This document shows, piece after piece, positions 47,921-57,528 of a DNA stretch of 64,000 nt. A program made the position numbers and the translations under genes. The DNA comes from Pseudescherichia sp031987975 (GTDB lineage: Bacteria; Pseudomonadota; Gammaproteobacteria; Enterobacterales; Enterobacteriaceae). Location: positions 417,305-481,304 of the forward strand of contig NZ_DALZYX010000002.1 in the NCBI RefSeq assembly GCF_031987975.1. The letters run 5' to 3'. The notes below the pieces were generated by a model, which was given only the letters and a program-made list of their open reading frames with translations, was not told the DNA's origin and did not search any database. Numbering within the stretch: the stretch's first letter is position 1; each line of letters begins with the position of its first letter.

Positions 47921-49378
47921 ATGTCTGAACTGTCTCAACTATCCCCCCAGCCGCTGTGGGATATTTTTGCCAAAATCTGCTCTATTCCCCATCCTTCCTA
48001 TCATGAAGAACAGCTCGCTGAACACGTTATGGGTTGGGCGAAAGAGAAAGGCTTTCACGCCGAGCGCGACCAGGTTGGCAACATCCTGATTCGCAAGCCT
48101 GCCACCGCCGGTATGGAAAACCGCAAGCCGGTCGTATTACAGGCGCACCTGGATATGGTGCCGCAGAAAAACCACGATACCGTGCACGACTTCACCGTCG
48201 ATCCGATTCAGCCCTACATTGATGGCGAGTGGGTGAAAGCCCGTGGCACCACCCTGGGCGCGGATAACGGTATCGGTATGGCCTCTGCGCTGGCCGTGCT
48301 GGCTGATGACACCGTGGCCCACGGCCCGCTGGAAGTGCTGCTGACCATGACCGAAGAGGCTGGGATGGACGGCGCGTTTGGTCTGCAGGCTGGCTGGTTA
48401 CAGGCCGACATCCTGATCAACACCGACTCTGAAGAAGAGGGTGAGATCTACATGGGCTGCGCCGGTGGCATCGACTTTATCTCCACCCTGGCCCTCTCCC
48501 GCGAAGCCGTTCCCGCTGGCTTTGAGACCTTCCGCCTGACCCTGAAGGGCCTGAAAGGCGGTCACTCCGGCGGCGATATTCACCTCGGTCTTGGCAACGC
48601 CAACAAGCTGTTGGCGCGTTTCCTGGCCGGTCACGCTGCCGAGCTGGATCTGCGCCTGCTGGACTTTAACGGCGGCACGCTGCGTAACGCCATTCCGCGC
48701 GAAGCCTTCGCTACCGTTGCGGTAGCAGCAGACAAAGCTGAACAGCTGAAGGCGCTGGCGGAGGCGTACCAGGCTATCCTCAGCAACGAGCTGGCGATCA
48801 AAGAGAAGAACCTGACCGTGCAGCTGGAGAGCGTTGCCTCTGATAAAGCCGCGCTGACGACCGCTTCCCGTGACGCCTTCGTGCAGCTGCTGAACGCCAC
48901 CCCGAACGGCGTGATCCGTAACTCTGACGTAGCGAAAGGCGTGGTCGAAACCTCCCTTAACGTGGGCGTGGTCACTATGGAAGACGACAGCGCAGAGATC
49001 ATCTGCCTGATCCGTTCCCTGATCGACAGCGGTAAAGAGTACGTGGTCAGCATGCTGGAGTCGTTAGGCACGCTGGCGGGCGCACAGACCTCGGCAAAAG
49101 GTAGCTACCCAGGCTGGCAGCCGGATGCGAAATCCCCGGTAATGCAGCTGGTACGTGAAACCTATCAGCGCCTGTTCGACAAAACGCCGAACATCCAGGT
49201 GATCCACGCCGGTCTCGAGTGTGGCCTGTTTAAAAAGCCTTACCCGGATATGGATATGGTCTCTATCGGGCCAACCATCACCGGTCCGCACTCCCCGGAT
49301 GAGCAGGTTCACATCGAGAGCGTGGGCCAGTACTGGACCCTGCTGACCGAGCTGCTTAAAGCCATTCCGGCGAAGTAA
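47921..49378 (+). CDS. pepD: Aminoacyl-histidine dipeptidase (peptidase D)
   Basis: 485 residues from ATG 47921, equal to E. coli PepD; the upstream frame from 47759 is leader. Metallopeptidase M20 motifs: VVLQAHLDMVPQK, TTLGADNGIGMA, TMTEEAGMDGAFG, INTDSEEEGEIYMG, KGLKGGHSGGDIH. Zinc enzyme that cleaves Xaa-His dipeptides. Convergent with dinB across a shared terminator. Confidence 0.97.
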   Translation: MSELSQLSPQPLWDIFAKICSIPHPSYHEEQLAEHVMGWAKEKGFHAERDQVGNILIRKPATAGMENRKPVVLQAHLDMVPQKNHDTVHDFTVDPIQPYIDGEWVKARGTTLGADNGIGMASALAVLADDTVAHGPLEVLLTMTEEAGMDGAFGLQAGWLQADILINTDSEEEGEIYMGCAGGIDFISTLALSREAVPAGFETFRLTLKGLKGGHSGGDIHLGLGNANKLLARFLAGHAAELDLRLLDFNGGTLRNAIPREAFATVAVAADKAEQLKALAEAYQAILSNELAIKEKNLTVQLESVASDKAALTTASRDAFVQLLNATPNGVIRNSDVAKGVVETSLNVGVVTMEDDSAEIICLIRSLIDSGKEYVVSMLESLGTLAGAQTSAKGSYPGWQPDAKSPVMQLVRETYQRLFDKTPNIQVIHAGLECGLFKKPYPDMDMVSIGPTITGPHSPDEQVHIESVGQYWTLLTELLKAIPAK

Positions 49379-49388
49379 GTTGAGTAAT

Positions 49389-49422
49389 GCCCGGTAAGGC
49401 GAAGCCGCCACCGGGCTTTTTT
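49389..49422 (+). terminator. Terminator after pepD
   Basis: GCCCGGT ... ACCGGGC with an inner GGC/GCC stem, followed by TTTTTT. The T-run reaches the last codon of dinB on the other strand. Confidence 0.9.
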
Positions 49423-50476
49423 ACAGCCCCAGCACTAACTGTCTTTCAAGCTGCGGATCGAGCAGCGTCACATGCAGCCCCACCAGCCGCACGCCGCGAT
49501 CTCCCCGGCGCTCGTCCCACACATTGCGCGCGGTGGCGATCAGATCCTCTTTATTCAGCTGCGGCCAGACGTGCTCCTGGGTGGTCTGCTGAAAATCGTT
49601 AAACTTTAGCTTTACCCCCTGACGGGCGATGAGCAGATCCGGCTTAACCACCGCCAGTCGCCGCTCCAGCTCCGGGTAGAGGCGCTCGATGATCGCCACG
49701 CACTCCTCCCACTCGTGAATATCCTCTGCCAGAGTACGCTCCACGCCCACCGATTTGCGTAGCCTCTCGCCGGTGATCTCCCGCTCGTCGATCCCCTGGC
49801 TGCGCTCCCACAGCACCCGGCCAAACTTGCCAAAGCGCTTCAGGAGCATGGCGAGATCGCTCTTCTGTACGTCCTCACAGGTGCGCAGGCCGAGACTCTC
49901 CAGCTTGCCAGCCGAGACTTTACCAACGCCCGGAATTTTTGACAGCGGTAGCGTTTTGAGGAACGTCGGGACCTCATCCGGGGTAATGACGTACTGGCCG
50001 TTGGGCTTGTTGAGATCCGAGGCGATCTTTGCCAGAAATTTCACCGGCGCAATACCCGCCGAGGCGGTGAGCTGCAGCTCGTTAAAGATTGTCTGGCGGA
50101 TCTCCTGCGCTATCAGGGTCGCGGAGCCGTGGCAGTGCACGCTGTCGGTCACATCGAGAAAAGCTTCATCCAGCGAGAGGGGTTCAATGCGCGACGTGTA
50201 GCGGGAGAAGATCTCCTGTATATGCCGTGAGGCGGCTTTGTAGGCATCGAAACGACCCGGCAGCAGGGTAAGATGGGGGCAGAGCTTGAGCGCCATTCCA
50301 GTAGGCATAGCGCTGCGTACGCCAAACTTGCGCGCCGGGTAGTTAGCGGTGCTGATTACGCCCCGCCGCTCCCGGCTGCCACCGATGGCGATAGGAATAT
50401 CTCGCAGGGCAGGATTATCACGCATCTCCACCGCTGCGAAAAAACAGTCCATATCAACGTGTATTATTTTTCGCAT
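49421..50476 (-). CDS. dinB: DNA polymerase IV
   Basis: 351 residues, as in E. coli. Y-family motifs: IIHVDMDCFFAAVEMRDNP (Asp8), SLDEAFLDVTD (catalytic Asp/Glu), KIPGVGKVSAGKLESLGL (HhH), little-finger domain, and C-terminal clamp-binding QLVLGL. Error-prone bypass polymerase under LexA control (box at 50510-50525). Confidence 0.97.
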   Translation of the reverse strand: MRKIIHVDMDCFFAAVEMRDNPALRDIPIAIGGSRERRGVISTANYPARKFGVRSAMPTGMALKLCPHLTLLPGRFDAYKAASRHIQEIFSRYTSRIEPLSLDEAFLDVTDSVHCHGSATLIAQEIRQTIFNELQLTASAGIAPVKFLAKIASDLNKPNGQYVITPDEVPTFLKTLPLSKIPGVGKVSAGKLESLGLRTCEDVQKSDLAMLLKRFGKFGRVLWERSQGIDEREITGERLRKSVGVERTLAEDIHEWEECVAIIERLYPELERRLAVVKPDLLIARQGVKLKFNDFQQTTQEHVWPQLNKEDLIATARNVWDERRGDRGVRLVGLHVTLLDPQLERQLVLGL

Positions 50477-50509
50477 CTGCTTATTTTGCCTGGAAAGTCT
50501 CTGCCCTCA

Positions 50510-50525
50510 CTGGATAAGTATACAG
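50510..50525 (-). promoter_or_regulatory. LexA box upstream of dinB
   Basis: CTGTATACTTATCCAG on the minus strand, 34 bp before the dinB start. It matches the SOS consensus CTGT-N8-ACAG except for one base in the right arm. Confidence 0.85.
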
Positions 50526-50751
50526 CCTTTGTTGATCAAATGAGAAGTATCGCTTATGCAGAAGCTTAGCCAACGGCCGCTGATATCGGTATGATGGGGC
50601 CTGAGCAAAACAATTTGTAAACTCCGCCTGGCGGGCTTGCGAAAAAATACCGGGGTGCTAATGTGAGCGCTCCTAATCCAGATTAGTCTGATTTCGGGTC
50701 TCTTTTGCCGTCCTGGCAATGTGGTAACCGCTTTATCAAGGAACAAGTAGT

Positions 50752-51495
50752 ATGCGCATAATCGCATTATTCATTGCGATGCTTACAATACCGTGCGTCT
50801 CGTTTGCCGGCCTGCTCAGCAGCAATAGCTCAACAACGCCCGTGAGTAAAGAATATAAGCAGCAGTTAATGGGTTCCCCGGTCTATATCCAGATCTTCAA
50901 GGAAGAGCGCACGCTTGAGCTGTACGTCAAGATGGGCGAGCAGTATCAGCTGATGGATAGCTACAGGATCTGTAACTACTCCGGCGGTCTCGGTCCGAAA
51001 CAGCGCCAGGGCGACTTCAAAAGCCCGGAAGGGTTCTATACCGTTCAGCGCAGCCAGCTTAAACCGGACAGCCGGTTCTATAAGGCGATCAACATCGGCT
51101 TCCCTAACGCCTACGATCGCTCGCACGGCTATGAAGGTAAGTATCTGATGATCCACGGCGCATGCGTCTCGGTGGGCTGCTACGCCATGACCGACTCCGG
51201 CATCGATGAGATCTTCCAGTTTGTGACCGGTGCGCTGGTCTTTGGTCAGCCGGGCGTGCAGGTTAGCATCTATCCGTTCCGCATGACCGACGCCAACATG
51301 GCGCGCCATAAGAACTCGTACTATGCAGACTTCTGGAATCAGCTGAAGCCCGGCTATGACTACTTCAATACCCTTCACCAGCCGCCGGTGGTCTCGGTGG
51401 TGAACGGGCGTTACGTGGTGAGCAAGCCGCTTAAGAGCAACGGCGCGATCCAGCCTCAGCTGGCATCAAACTACACGCTCCCCGAGGCAAAATAG
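50752..51495 (+). CDS. yafK: YkuD-domain murein enzyme (DpaA/LdtF)
   Basis: 247 residues. Cleaved signal peptide (MRIIALFIAMLTIPCVSFAG), then a YkuD fold with catalytic H-G-A-C-V-S-V-G-C-Y (Cys of SVGC). Family knowledge: E. coli YafK (LdtF, DpaA) removes Braun lipoprotein from peptidoglycan. Its 3' end overlaps yafJ by 30 nt in antisense. Confidence 0.93.
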   Translation: MRIIALFIAMLTIPCVSFAGLLSSNSSTTPVSKEYKQQLMGSPVYIQIFKEERTLELYVKMGEQYQLMDSYRICNYSGGLGPKQRQGDFKSPEGFYTVQRSQLKPDSRFYKAINIGFPNAYDRSHGYEGKYLMIHGACVSVGCYAMTDSGIDEIFQFVTGALVFGQPGVQVSIYPFRMTDANMARHKNSYYADFWNQLKPGYDYFNTLHQPPVVSVVNGRYVVSKPLKSNGAIQPQLASNYTLPEAK

Positions 51496-52233
51496 CACCC
51501 ACTCCCCTGGCATGATTTTGTGCCAGGTTTCATTGCCGGTAAGCGGCTGGGTAGCGATCACCGAGACCACGTCATTAGGCGTGGTCTCTTTTTGGAAGTC
51601 GATCTCAACGTCCTGGTCCAGCAGCTTGGCCACGCCAAACGGCGCGCGGCGGGTGATCCAGAACAGGTTGGTCGAGCAGAACGCCATCACATAGCGCCCA
51701 TCCGACAGCAGCATGTTGAACACGCCCTTCTCACGCAGCTCCCCTGCCAGCGTCGCAATGTACTTAAACACCGCCGCCATATTGCCCGGCGTGCGCGGAT
51801 AGCGTGCGGTGAGCTTATGCAGAAGCCAGCAAAACGCCTTCTCGCTGTCGGTCTCGCCAACCGGACGGAAATTGCCGGTCTCCAGCGATTTGTAGCCTGT
51901 CAGCTGGCCGTTATGGGCGTAGGTCCAGTTGCGTCCCCACAGCTCGCGGGTGAAGGGATGCGTATTCTCCAGCGATACTTCTCCCCGATTAGCCTGGCGA
52001 ATATGCGCCACTACCGAGCAGGATTTGATCGGGTAATCCTGAACCAGTTTCGCTATCGGTGAGTTGTAGCTGGGCTGCGGATCTTTGAACGTGCGACAGC
52101 CTTTGCCTTCGTAAAAGGTGATACCCCAGCCGTCTTTATGTGGCCCGGTTCCTCCACCGCGCTGAACCAGCCCGGTAAAACTAAAGCAAATATCCGTAGG
52201 CACATTGGCGCTCATCCCGAGCAGTTCGCACAT
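51466..52233 (-). CDS. yafJ: Class II glutamine amidotransferase YafJ
   Basis: 255 residues from ATG 52233 (matches E. coli length). Catalytic Cys2 in MCELLGMSANVP, then GPHKDGWGITFYEGKG and AHIRQANRGEVSLENTHPF, TYAHNGQLTGYKSL. Ntn-hydrolase of unknown physiological substrate. It follows gmhA in the same direction. Confidence 0.94.
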   Translation of the reverse strand: MCELLGMSANVPTDICFSFTGLVQRGGGTGPHKDGWGITFYEGKGCRTFKDPQPSYNSPIAKLVQDYPIKSCSVVAHIRQANRGEVSLENTHPFTRELWGRNWTYAHNGQLTGYKSLETGNFRPVGETDSEKAFCWLLHKLTARYPRTPGNMAAVFKYIATLAGELREKGVFNMLLSDGRYVMAFCSTNLFWITRRAPFGVAKLLDQDVEIDFQKETTPNDVVSVIATQPLTGNETWHKIMPGEWVLFCLGERVV

Positions 52234-52279
52234 ACAACACCTCCACAGCTCATCGGGGGCCGTGCCCCCGTACGACGTC

Positions 52280-52861
52280 TTAAGCTTTAACCATCTCTTT
52301 TTCAATCAGCTGAATCAAGATGTGGATCACTTTGATATGAATTTCCTGAATACGATCGGCATAGCCAAAATGCGGAACGCGGATCTCAATATCAGCGCTG
52401 CCAGCCATTTTGCCGCCGTCTTTACCGGTTAGGGTAATCACCTTCATGCCTTTAGCACGTGCGGCTTCAATCGCTTTGATCACGTTGCCGGAGTTGCCGG
52501 AAGTGGAGATGCCCAGCAGCACGTCGCCCTCGCGGCCTACCGCTTCCACGTAGCGGGAGAAGATGTAGTCGTAGCCAAAATCGTTGCCGACGCAGGAGAT
52601 GTGGCTAACGTCAGAGATAGCGATAGCCGGGTAGCCCGGACGGTTCTCACGGTAGCGACCGGTCAGCTCTTCAGCAAAATGCATCGCATCACAGTGTGAA
52701 CCGCCGTTGCCGCAGGAGAGCACTTTGCCGCCAGCTTTGAAGCTGTCCGCCAGCAGCACTGCTGCGCGCTGGATGGCGTGAATGTTGGCGTCATCCTGCA
52801 GAAAATTAGCCAGCGTCTCCGCCGCTTCATTCAGTTCGTTACGAATCAGATCCTGGTACAT
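52280..52861 (-). CDS. gmhA: Sedoheptulose-7-phosphate isomerase
   Basis: 193 residues. SIS fold (LSCGNGGSHCDAMHFAEELT, GISTSGNSGNVIKAIEAARA). Converts sedoheptulose 7-phosphate to D-glycero-D-manno-heptose 7-phosphate, the first step of LPS inner-core heptose. Divergent from fadE. Confidence 0.97.
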   Translation of the reverse strand: MYQDLIRNELNEAAETLANFLQDDANIHAIQRAAVLLADSFKAGGKVLSCGNGGSHCDAMHFAEELTGRYRENRPGYPAIAISDVSHISCVGNDFGYDYIFSRYVEAVGREGDVLLGISTSGNSGNVIKAIEAARAKGMKVITLTGKDGGKMAGSADIEIRVPHFGYADRIQEIHIKVIHILIQLIEKEMVKA

Positions 52862-53059
52862 AAGATGTCCTTCAGAATAGATGAATTTTACGAGCGCAGT
52901 TTACCGGATAGCACCACACGCGAGAAGCTAAAGCCATACTTATCACCGGGCGTTTTAGGTATCCGTGCCGTCATCACCCTCAACAATGTGAACCAGGTTG
53001 TAATTACTTTGTAAACACATTGCTAAATATAGTGTCATCCACTACAACAATAACATCAC

Positions 53060-53076
53060 AAGTGGTCAGACCTCCT
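53060..53076 (+). promoter_or_regulatory. FadR-type operator upstream of fadE
   Basis: AAGTGGTCAGACCTCCT resembles the FadR palindrome (CTGGTC-N-GAC core). About 25 bp before the fadE start, as expected for acyl-CoA-relieved repression. Confidence 0.7.
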
Positions 53077-53098
53077 ACAAGCCAGGGAGCAATTGTTT

Positions 53099-55558
53099 AT
53101 GATGATTTTGAGTCTTATCGCAACAGTCGTATTGATTGGCGCGCTGTTCTACCATCGCGTTAGCCTGTTTTTGAGTAGCCTGATTTTGCTGGCCTGGACC
53201 GCCGCGCTTGGCGTTTCCGGCCTGTGGTCCGTCTGGGTGCTGGTGCCGCTGGCAATTATGCTGGTGCCGTTTAACCTGCCCGCGATGCGTAAATCGATGA
53301 TCTCTGCCCCGGTGTTTCGCGGCTTCCGCAAGGTGATGCCGCCCATGTCACGCACCGAGAAAGAGGCGATCGACGCAGGGACCACATGGTGGGAAGGCGA
53401 TCTGTTCCGTGGCAATCCGGACTGGAAAAAGCTGCATAGCTATCCACAGCCACGTCTGACCGCTGAAGAGCAGGCGTTTATCGACGGGCCGGTAGAAGAG
53501 GCCTGCCGCATGGCAAATGATTTTCAGATCACCCACGAGATGGCCGACCTGCCGCCCGAGCTGTGGGCGTACCTGAAAGAGCACCGCTTCTTTGCGATGA
53601 TCATTAAAAAAGAGTACGGCGGCCTCGAGTTCTCCGCCTACGCCCAGTCTCGCGTGCTGCAGAAGCTCTCCGGCGTCTCCGGTATTCTGGCGATCACCGT
53701 CGGCGTGCCTAACTCCTTAGGCCCGGGCGAGCTGCTGCAACATTACGGCACCGAAGAGCAGAAAAACCACTACCTGCCGCGTCTGGCCCGTGGGGAAGAG
53801 ATCCCCTGCTTTGCCCTGACCAGCCCGGAAGCGGGTTCCGATGCCGGTGCGATCCCGGATACCGGTGTGGTCTGTATGGGCGAATGGCAGGGTGAGCAGG
53901 TGCTCGGTATGCGCCTGACCTGGAACAAACGCTACATTACGCTGGCCCCCATCGCTACCGTGCTGGGCCTGGCCTTTAAGCTCTCCGACCCGGAAAAACT
54001 GCTGGGCGGCGATGAAGATCTGGGCATCACCTGCGCCCTGATCCCCACCAGCACGCCCGGCGTAGAGATTGGCCGTCGCCACTTCCCGCTTAACGTTCCG
54101 TTCCAGAACGGCCCGACCCGCGGTCAGGATATCTTTGTGCCGATTGACTACATCATCGGCGGACCGAAAATGGCCGGTCAGGGCTGGCGGATGCTGGTGG
54201 AGTGTCTGTCGGTGGGTCGCGGCATTACTCTGCCGTCCAACTCTACCGGTGGTCTGAAGTCCGCGGCAATGGGCATCGGCGCTTACGCGCATATTCGCCG
54301 TCAGTTCCGCATCGCCATCGGTAAGATGGAGGGGATTGAAGAGCCGCTGGCGCGCATTGCCGGTAACGCCTACGTGATGGATGCTGCCGCATCGCTGATT
54401 ACTTACGCCATCGTGCTTGGGGAAAAACCGGCGGTGCTCTCTGCCATCGTCAAATATCACTGTACCCACCGCGGTCAGCAATCAATTATTGATGCTATGG
54501 ATATCGCCGGCGGGAAAGGCATTATGCTCGGCGAGAGTAACTTCCTGGCCCGCGTTTATCAGGGCGCGCCGATCGCCATCACCGTTGAAGGGGCGAACAT
54601 TCTCACCCGTAGCATGATGATCTTCGGTCAGGGCGCAATCCGCTGCCATCCTTATGTGCTGGATGAGATGGCTGCTGCCCAGAGCAACGATCTTAACGCC
54701 TTCGACAAGCTGCTGTTTAAACACATCGGCCACGTGGGTAGCAACACGGTACGTAGCTTCTGGCTTGGCCTGACTCGCGGCCTGACCAGCAGCACGCCAA
54801 CCGGGGATGCGACCCGCCGCTACTACCAGCACCTTAACCGTCTGAGCGCCAACCTGGCGATGCTGTCAGATGTCTCGATGGCGGTGCTGGGCGGCAGCCT
54901 GAAACGTCGCGAACGTATCTCGGCGCGGCTGGGGGATATTCTGAGTCAGATTTTCCTCGCCAGCGCGACGCTGAAACGCTACGACGACGAGGGCCGCCAC
55001 GAAGCCGATCTGCCGCTGGTCCACTGGGGCGTGCAGGATGCGATCTATAAGGCAGAGCAGGCGATGGACGACCTGCTGGCCAACTTCCCGAACCGCGGCG
55101 TTGCCGCCCTGCTGCGCGCGACCATCTTCCCTACCGGGCGTCACTACCTTGCCCCGTCGGATAAGCTGGACCATGCTGTGGCGAAGATCCTGCAAACGCC
55201 GAGTGCCACTCGCTCCCGCATTGGTCGCGGTCAGTATCTGACCGCCAGCGAGCATAACCCGGTTGGCCTGCTGGAAGACGCCCTGCTGGACGTGATCGCT
55301 GCGGATCCGATTCACCAGCGCATCTGTAAAGAGATCGGTAAGAATCTGCCCTTTACCCGTCTGGATACGCTGGCCAACGACGCGCTGGCCCAGGGAATTA
55401 TCGACTATGACGAAGCGCGGATCCTGATCAAAGCCGAGGAGAGCCGACTGCGCAGCATCAACGTTGATGACTTCGAGGCAGACGCGCTGGCGACCCAACC
55501 GGTCAAGCCCCTGCTCCCTGCCCTGCCGGAAAAAGTGCGTAAAATCGAAGCTGCGTAA
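53099..55558 (+). CDS. fadE: Acyl-CoA dehydrogenase FadE
   Basis: 819 residues from ATG 53099 (MMILSLIATVVLIGALFYHR), aligned with the E. coli start; the TTG at 53093 is unlikely. Two N-terminal membrane helices, then acyl-CoA dehydrogenase domain (LTSPEAGSDAGAIPDTGVVC, QGAPIAITVEGANILTRSMM). First oxidation of fatty-acid beta-oxidation, electrons to the respiratory chain. Confidence 0.97.
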   Translation: MMILSLIATVVLIGALFYHRVSLFLSSLILLAWTAALGVSGLWSVWVLVPLAIMLVPFNLPAMRKSMISAPVFRGFRKVMPPMSRTEKEAIDAGTTWWEGDLFRGNPDWKKLHSYPQPRLTAEEQAFIDGPVEEACRMANDFQITHEMADLPPELWAYLKEHRFFAMIIKKEYGGLEFSAYAQSRVLQKLSGVSGILAITVGVPNSLGPGELLQHYGTEEQKNHYLPRLARGEEIPCFALTSPEAGSDAGAIPDTGVVCMGEWQGEQVLGMRLTWNKRYITLAPIATVLGLAFKLSDPEKLLGGDEDLGITCALIPTSTPGVEIGRRHFPLNVPFQNGPTRGQDIFVPIDYIIGGPKMAGQGWRMLVECLSVGRGITLPSNSTGGLKSAAMGIGAYAHIRRQFRIAIGKMEGIEEPLARIAGNAYVMDAAASLITYAIVLGEKPAVLSAIVKYHCTHRGQQSIIDAMDIAGGKGIMLGESNFLARVYQGAPIAITVEGANILTRSMMIFGQGAIRCHPYVLDEMAAAQSNDLNAFDKLLFKHIGHVGSNTVRSFWLGLTRGLTSSTPTGDATRRYYQHLNRLSANLAMLSDVSMAVLGGSLKRRERISARLGDILSQIFLASATLKRYDDEGRHEADLPLVHWGVQDAIYKAEQAMDDLLANFPNRGVAALLRATIFPTGRHYLAPSDKLDHAVAKILQTPSATRSRIGRGQYLTASEHNPVGLLEDALLDVIAADPIHQRICKEIGKNLPFTRLDTLANDALAQGIIDYDEARILIKAEESRLRSINVDDFEADALATQPVKPLLPALPEKVRKIEAA

Positions 55559-55579
55559 CGTTTCCTGTGTTGCTATTGA

Positions 55580-55603
55580 CCCTGCCCCCGGGCAGGGTTT
55601 TTT
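55580..55603 (+). terminator. Terminator after fadE
   Basis: CCCTGCCC-CC-GGGCAGGG followed by TTTTTT. Confidence 0.95.
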
Positions 55604-55669
55604 ATTGCCACACAATCGCGTTTTGCCGTGGTAGAGTGTTTGAACGCTATAAAAATGGGGAGACTCATC

Positions 55670-56443
55670 GTGCCTGGTTTGAAAATTACGCTGTTGCAAC
55701 AGCCGCTGGTGTGGATGGATGGTCCAGCTAACCTGCGGCACTTCGATCGCCAACTGGAAAATATTATCGGGCGCGACGTTATCGTTCTGCCGGAGATGTT
55801 CACGACGGGTTTTGCTATGCAGGCGGCACAGCAGTCGCTGCCGCAGAGTGATGTTATCGCCTGGATGCAGGCCAAAGCGCAGCAGACGAATGCCCTGGTT
55901 GCGGGTAGCGCGGCGCTGCAGAGCGATCGCGGAGCGGTAAACCGTTTCCTGCTGGTCGAGCCGGAGGGCAAGGTGCATAGCTACGATAAGCGCCACCTGT
56001 TCCGCATGGCTGATGAGCATCACCACTACGAGGCTGGCACCGAGCGCGTGGTCTTTGAGTGGCGAGGCTGGCGCATTCTGCCCCTGGTCTGCTATGACCT
56101 GCGCTTCCCGGTCTGGTCGCGCAACCGCAATGACTACGACCTGGCGCTGTACGTAGCCAACTGGCCTGCCCCGCGTTCGCTGCACTGGCAGGCGCTGCTG
56201 GTAGCGCGGGCTATTGAGAACCAGGCCTATGTCGCGGGCTGCAACCGCGTCGGCACCGATGGCAACGGACATCACTACCGCGGCGATAGCCGGATTGTCA
56301 GCCCGCAGGGAGAAATTCTCGCTACCGCCGAGCCGCACCAGGCTACACGTATCGATGCCGAGCTGTCACTCACCGCATTAAAAGAGTATCGCGAAAAATT
56401 CCCGGCCTGGCAGGATGCCGACGCCTTTACGCTAGAGAAGTGA
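55670..56443 (+). CDS. yafV: Omega-amidase YafV (nitrilase family)
   Basis: 257 residues from GTG 55670 (GGGGAG upstream), giving the E. coli-like start PGLKITLLQQPLVWMDGPAN. Catalytic triad Glu (VLPEMFTTGFAM), Lys (YDKRHLFRMADEH), Cys (PLVCYDLRFPVWSR). Hydrolyses 2-oxoglutaramate/2-oxosuccinamate in the methionine salvage/glutamine transaminase route. ivy, next to it in E. coli, is absent here. Confidence 0.94.
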   Translation: MPGLKITLLQQPLVWMDGPANLRHFDRQLENIIGRDVIVLPEMFTTGFAMQAAQQSLPQSDVIAWMQAKAQQTNALVAGSAALQSDRGAVNRFLLVEPEGKVHSYDKRHLFRMADEHHHYEAGTERVVFEWRGWRILPLVCYDLRFPVWSRNRNDYDLALYVANWPAPRSLHWQALLVARAIENQAYVAGCNRVGTDGNGHHYRGDSRIVSPQGEILATAEPHQATRIDAELSLTALKEYREKFPAWQDADAFTLEK

Positions 56444-56490
56444 TGTCACTAACGGGTACACAGCTGCCCGTTTGAAAAGCGAAAACGACG

Positions 56491-56520
56491 AAGGCCTGAA
56501 TCATTGCTGATTCAGGCCTT
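56491..56520. terminator. Bidirectional hairpin between yafV and tRNA-Asp
   Basis: Perfect 13-bp stem AAGGCCTGAATCA-TTGC-TGATTCAGGCCTT. It separates yafV from the tRNA transcribed towards it. Confidence 0.8.
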
Positions 56521-56528
56521 CTGAATAG

Positions 56529-56605
56529 TGGCGGAACGGACGGGACTCGAACCCGCGACCCCCTGCGTGACAGGCAGGTATTCTAACCGACTGAACTACC
56601 GCTCC
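56529..56605 (-). tRNA. aspV: tRNA-Asp (anticodon GTC)
   Basis: 77 nt, GGAGCGGTAGTTCAGTCGGT ... CCA encoded. Anticodon GTC at 56571-56569. Identical in sequence to the copy at 63822-63898. Located downstream of dnaQ as in E. coli. Confidence 0.97.
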
Positions 56606-56733
56606 ACTGTTCCCTTGGGAACGAGGCGAATATTACGTACTGCCACGCACGCCGTCAACGCTTTTTCACTGCTTTTGATCTGTTTGCTGCAAAAATCGCC
56701 CGCGAGCTGTTTTTATCTACAAAACAAAGCGTT

Positions 56734-57465
56734 TCAGCCCCGCCACAAGCAGGATCCACCTTTCTTTTGCACCAGGTCAAGACGCGACTCATGGGCCATC
56801 ACCTCTTCATCACTGGCTAACACCACACGCAGCGAATTAGCCCGGCGCGCAACGCGCTGAATGGTGGCTTCGCCCTGCGCCTGCTGGTTTTCTCCCTCAA
56901 CGGAGAAGGCCATTGAGGTCTGCCCGCCCGTCATCATTAAGAAGACGTCGGCGAGGATCTGGGCATCAAGCAGTGCGCCGTGCAGCGTTCGCTTGCTGTT
57001 ATCGATCTCATAGCGTGAGCAGAGCGCATCAAGACTGTTGCGCTTGCCGGGGAACATCTTCCTGGCCATTGCCAGGCTATCGGTCACCTTACAGAAGGTG
57101 TCCGTTTTAGGAATGCCCCGGTTCAGCTTGCTGAACTCATAGTCCATAAAGCCGATATCAAACGATGCGTTATGGATCACCAGCTCAGCGCCGCGAATAT
57201 AGTCGATAAACTCATCGGCCACGTCGCTGAAGAGCGGCTTATCCAGCAAAAACTCATCTGCAATCCCGTGCACGCCAAAGGCTTCCGGATCCACCAGCCG
57301 ATCCGGCTTAAGGTAGACGTGGAAGTTATTGCCGGTCAGACGACGGTTGATCACCTCTACCGCGCCGATTTCAATAATCTTATGTCCTTCATAGTGGGCA
57401 CCGATCTGGTTCATACCGGTGGTTTCCGTATCAAGGACGATCTGTCGTGTAATTGCAGTGCTCAT
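56734..57465 (-). CDS. dnaQ: DNA polymerase III epsilon subunit
   Basis: 243 residues from ATG 57465, the E. coli length. Exonuclease motifs IVLDTETTGMN (Asp12, Glu14), VIHNASFDIGFMDYEF and LHGALLDAQILA. 3'-5' proofreading. C-terminal LARVRLDLVQKKGG-type tail binds the polymerase. Divergent from rnhA with 63 bp between them. Confidence 0.97.
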   Translation of the reverse strand: MSTAITRQIVLDTETTGMNQIGAHYEGHKIIEIGAVEVINRRLTGNNFHVYLKPDRLVDPEAFGVHGIADEFLLDKPLFSDVADEFIDYIRGAELVIHNASFDIGFMDYEFSKLNRGIPKTDTFCKVTDSLAMARKMFPGKRNSLDALCSRYEIDNSKRTLHGALLDAQILADVFLMMTGGQTSMAFSVEGENQQAQGEATIQRVARRANSLRVVLASDEEVMAHESRLDLVQKKGGSCLWRG

Positions 57466-57528
57466 AGCGGTCATTTATGTCAGACTTGTCGTTTTACGTC
57501 GATTTCAACTACAGGAAGTCTACCAGAG

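Noticed and set aside
53717..54481. 254-aa minus-strand ORF inside fadE
   Set aside because: Shadow of the fadE coding frame, no ribosome site.
54866..56338. 490-aa minus-strand ORF across fadE and yafV
   Set aside because: It is antisense to two well-conserved genes. High GC third positions create long open shadows there; no motif is seen.
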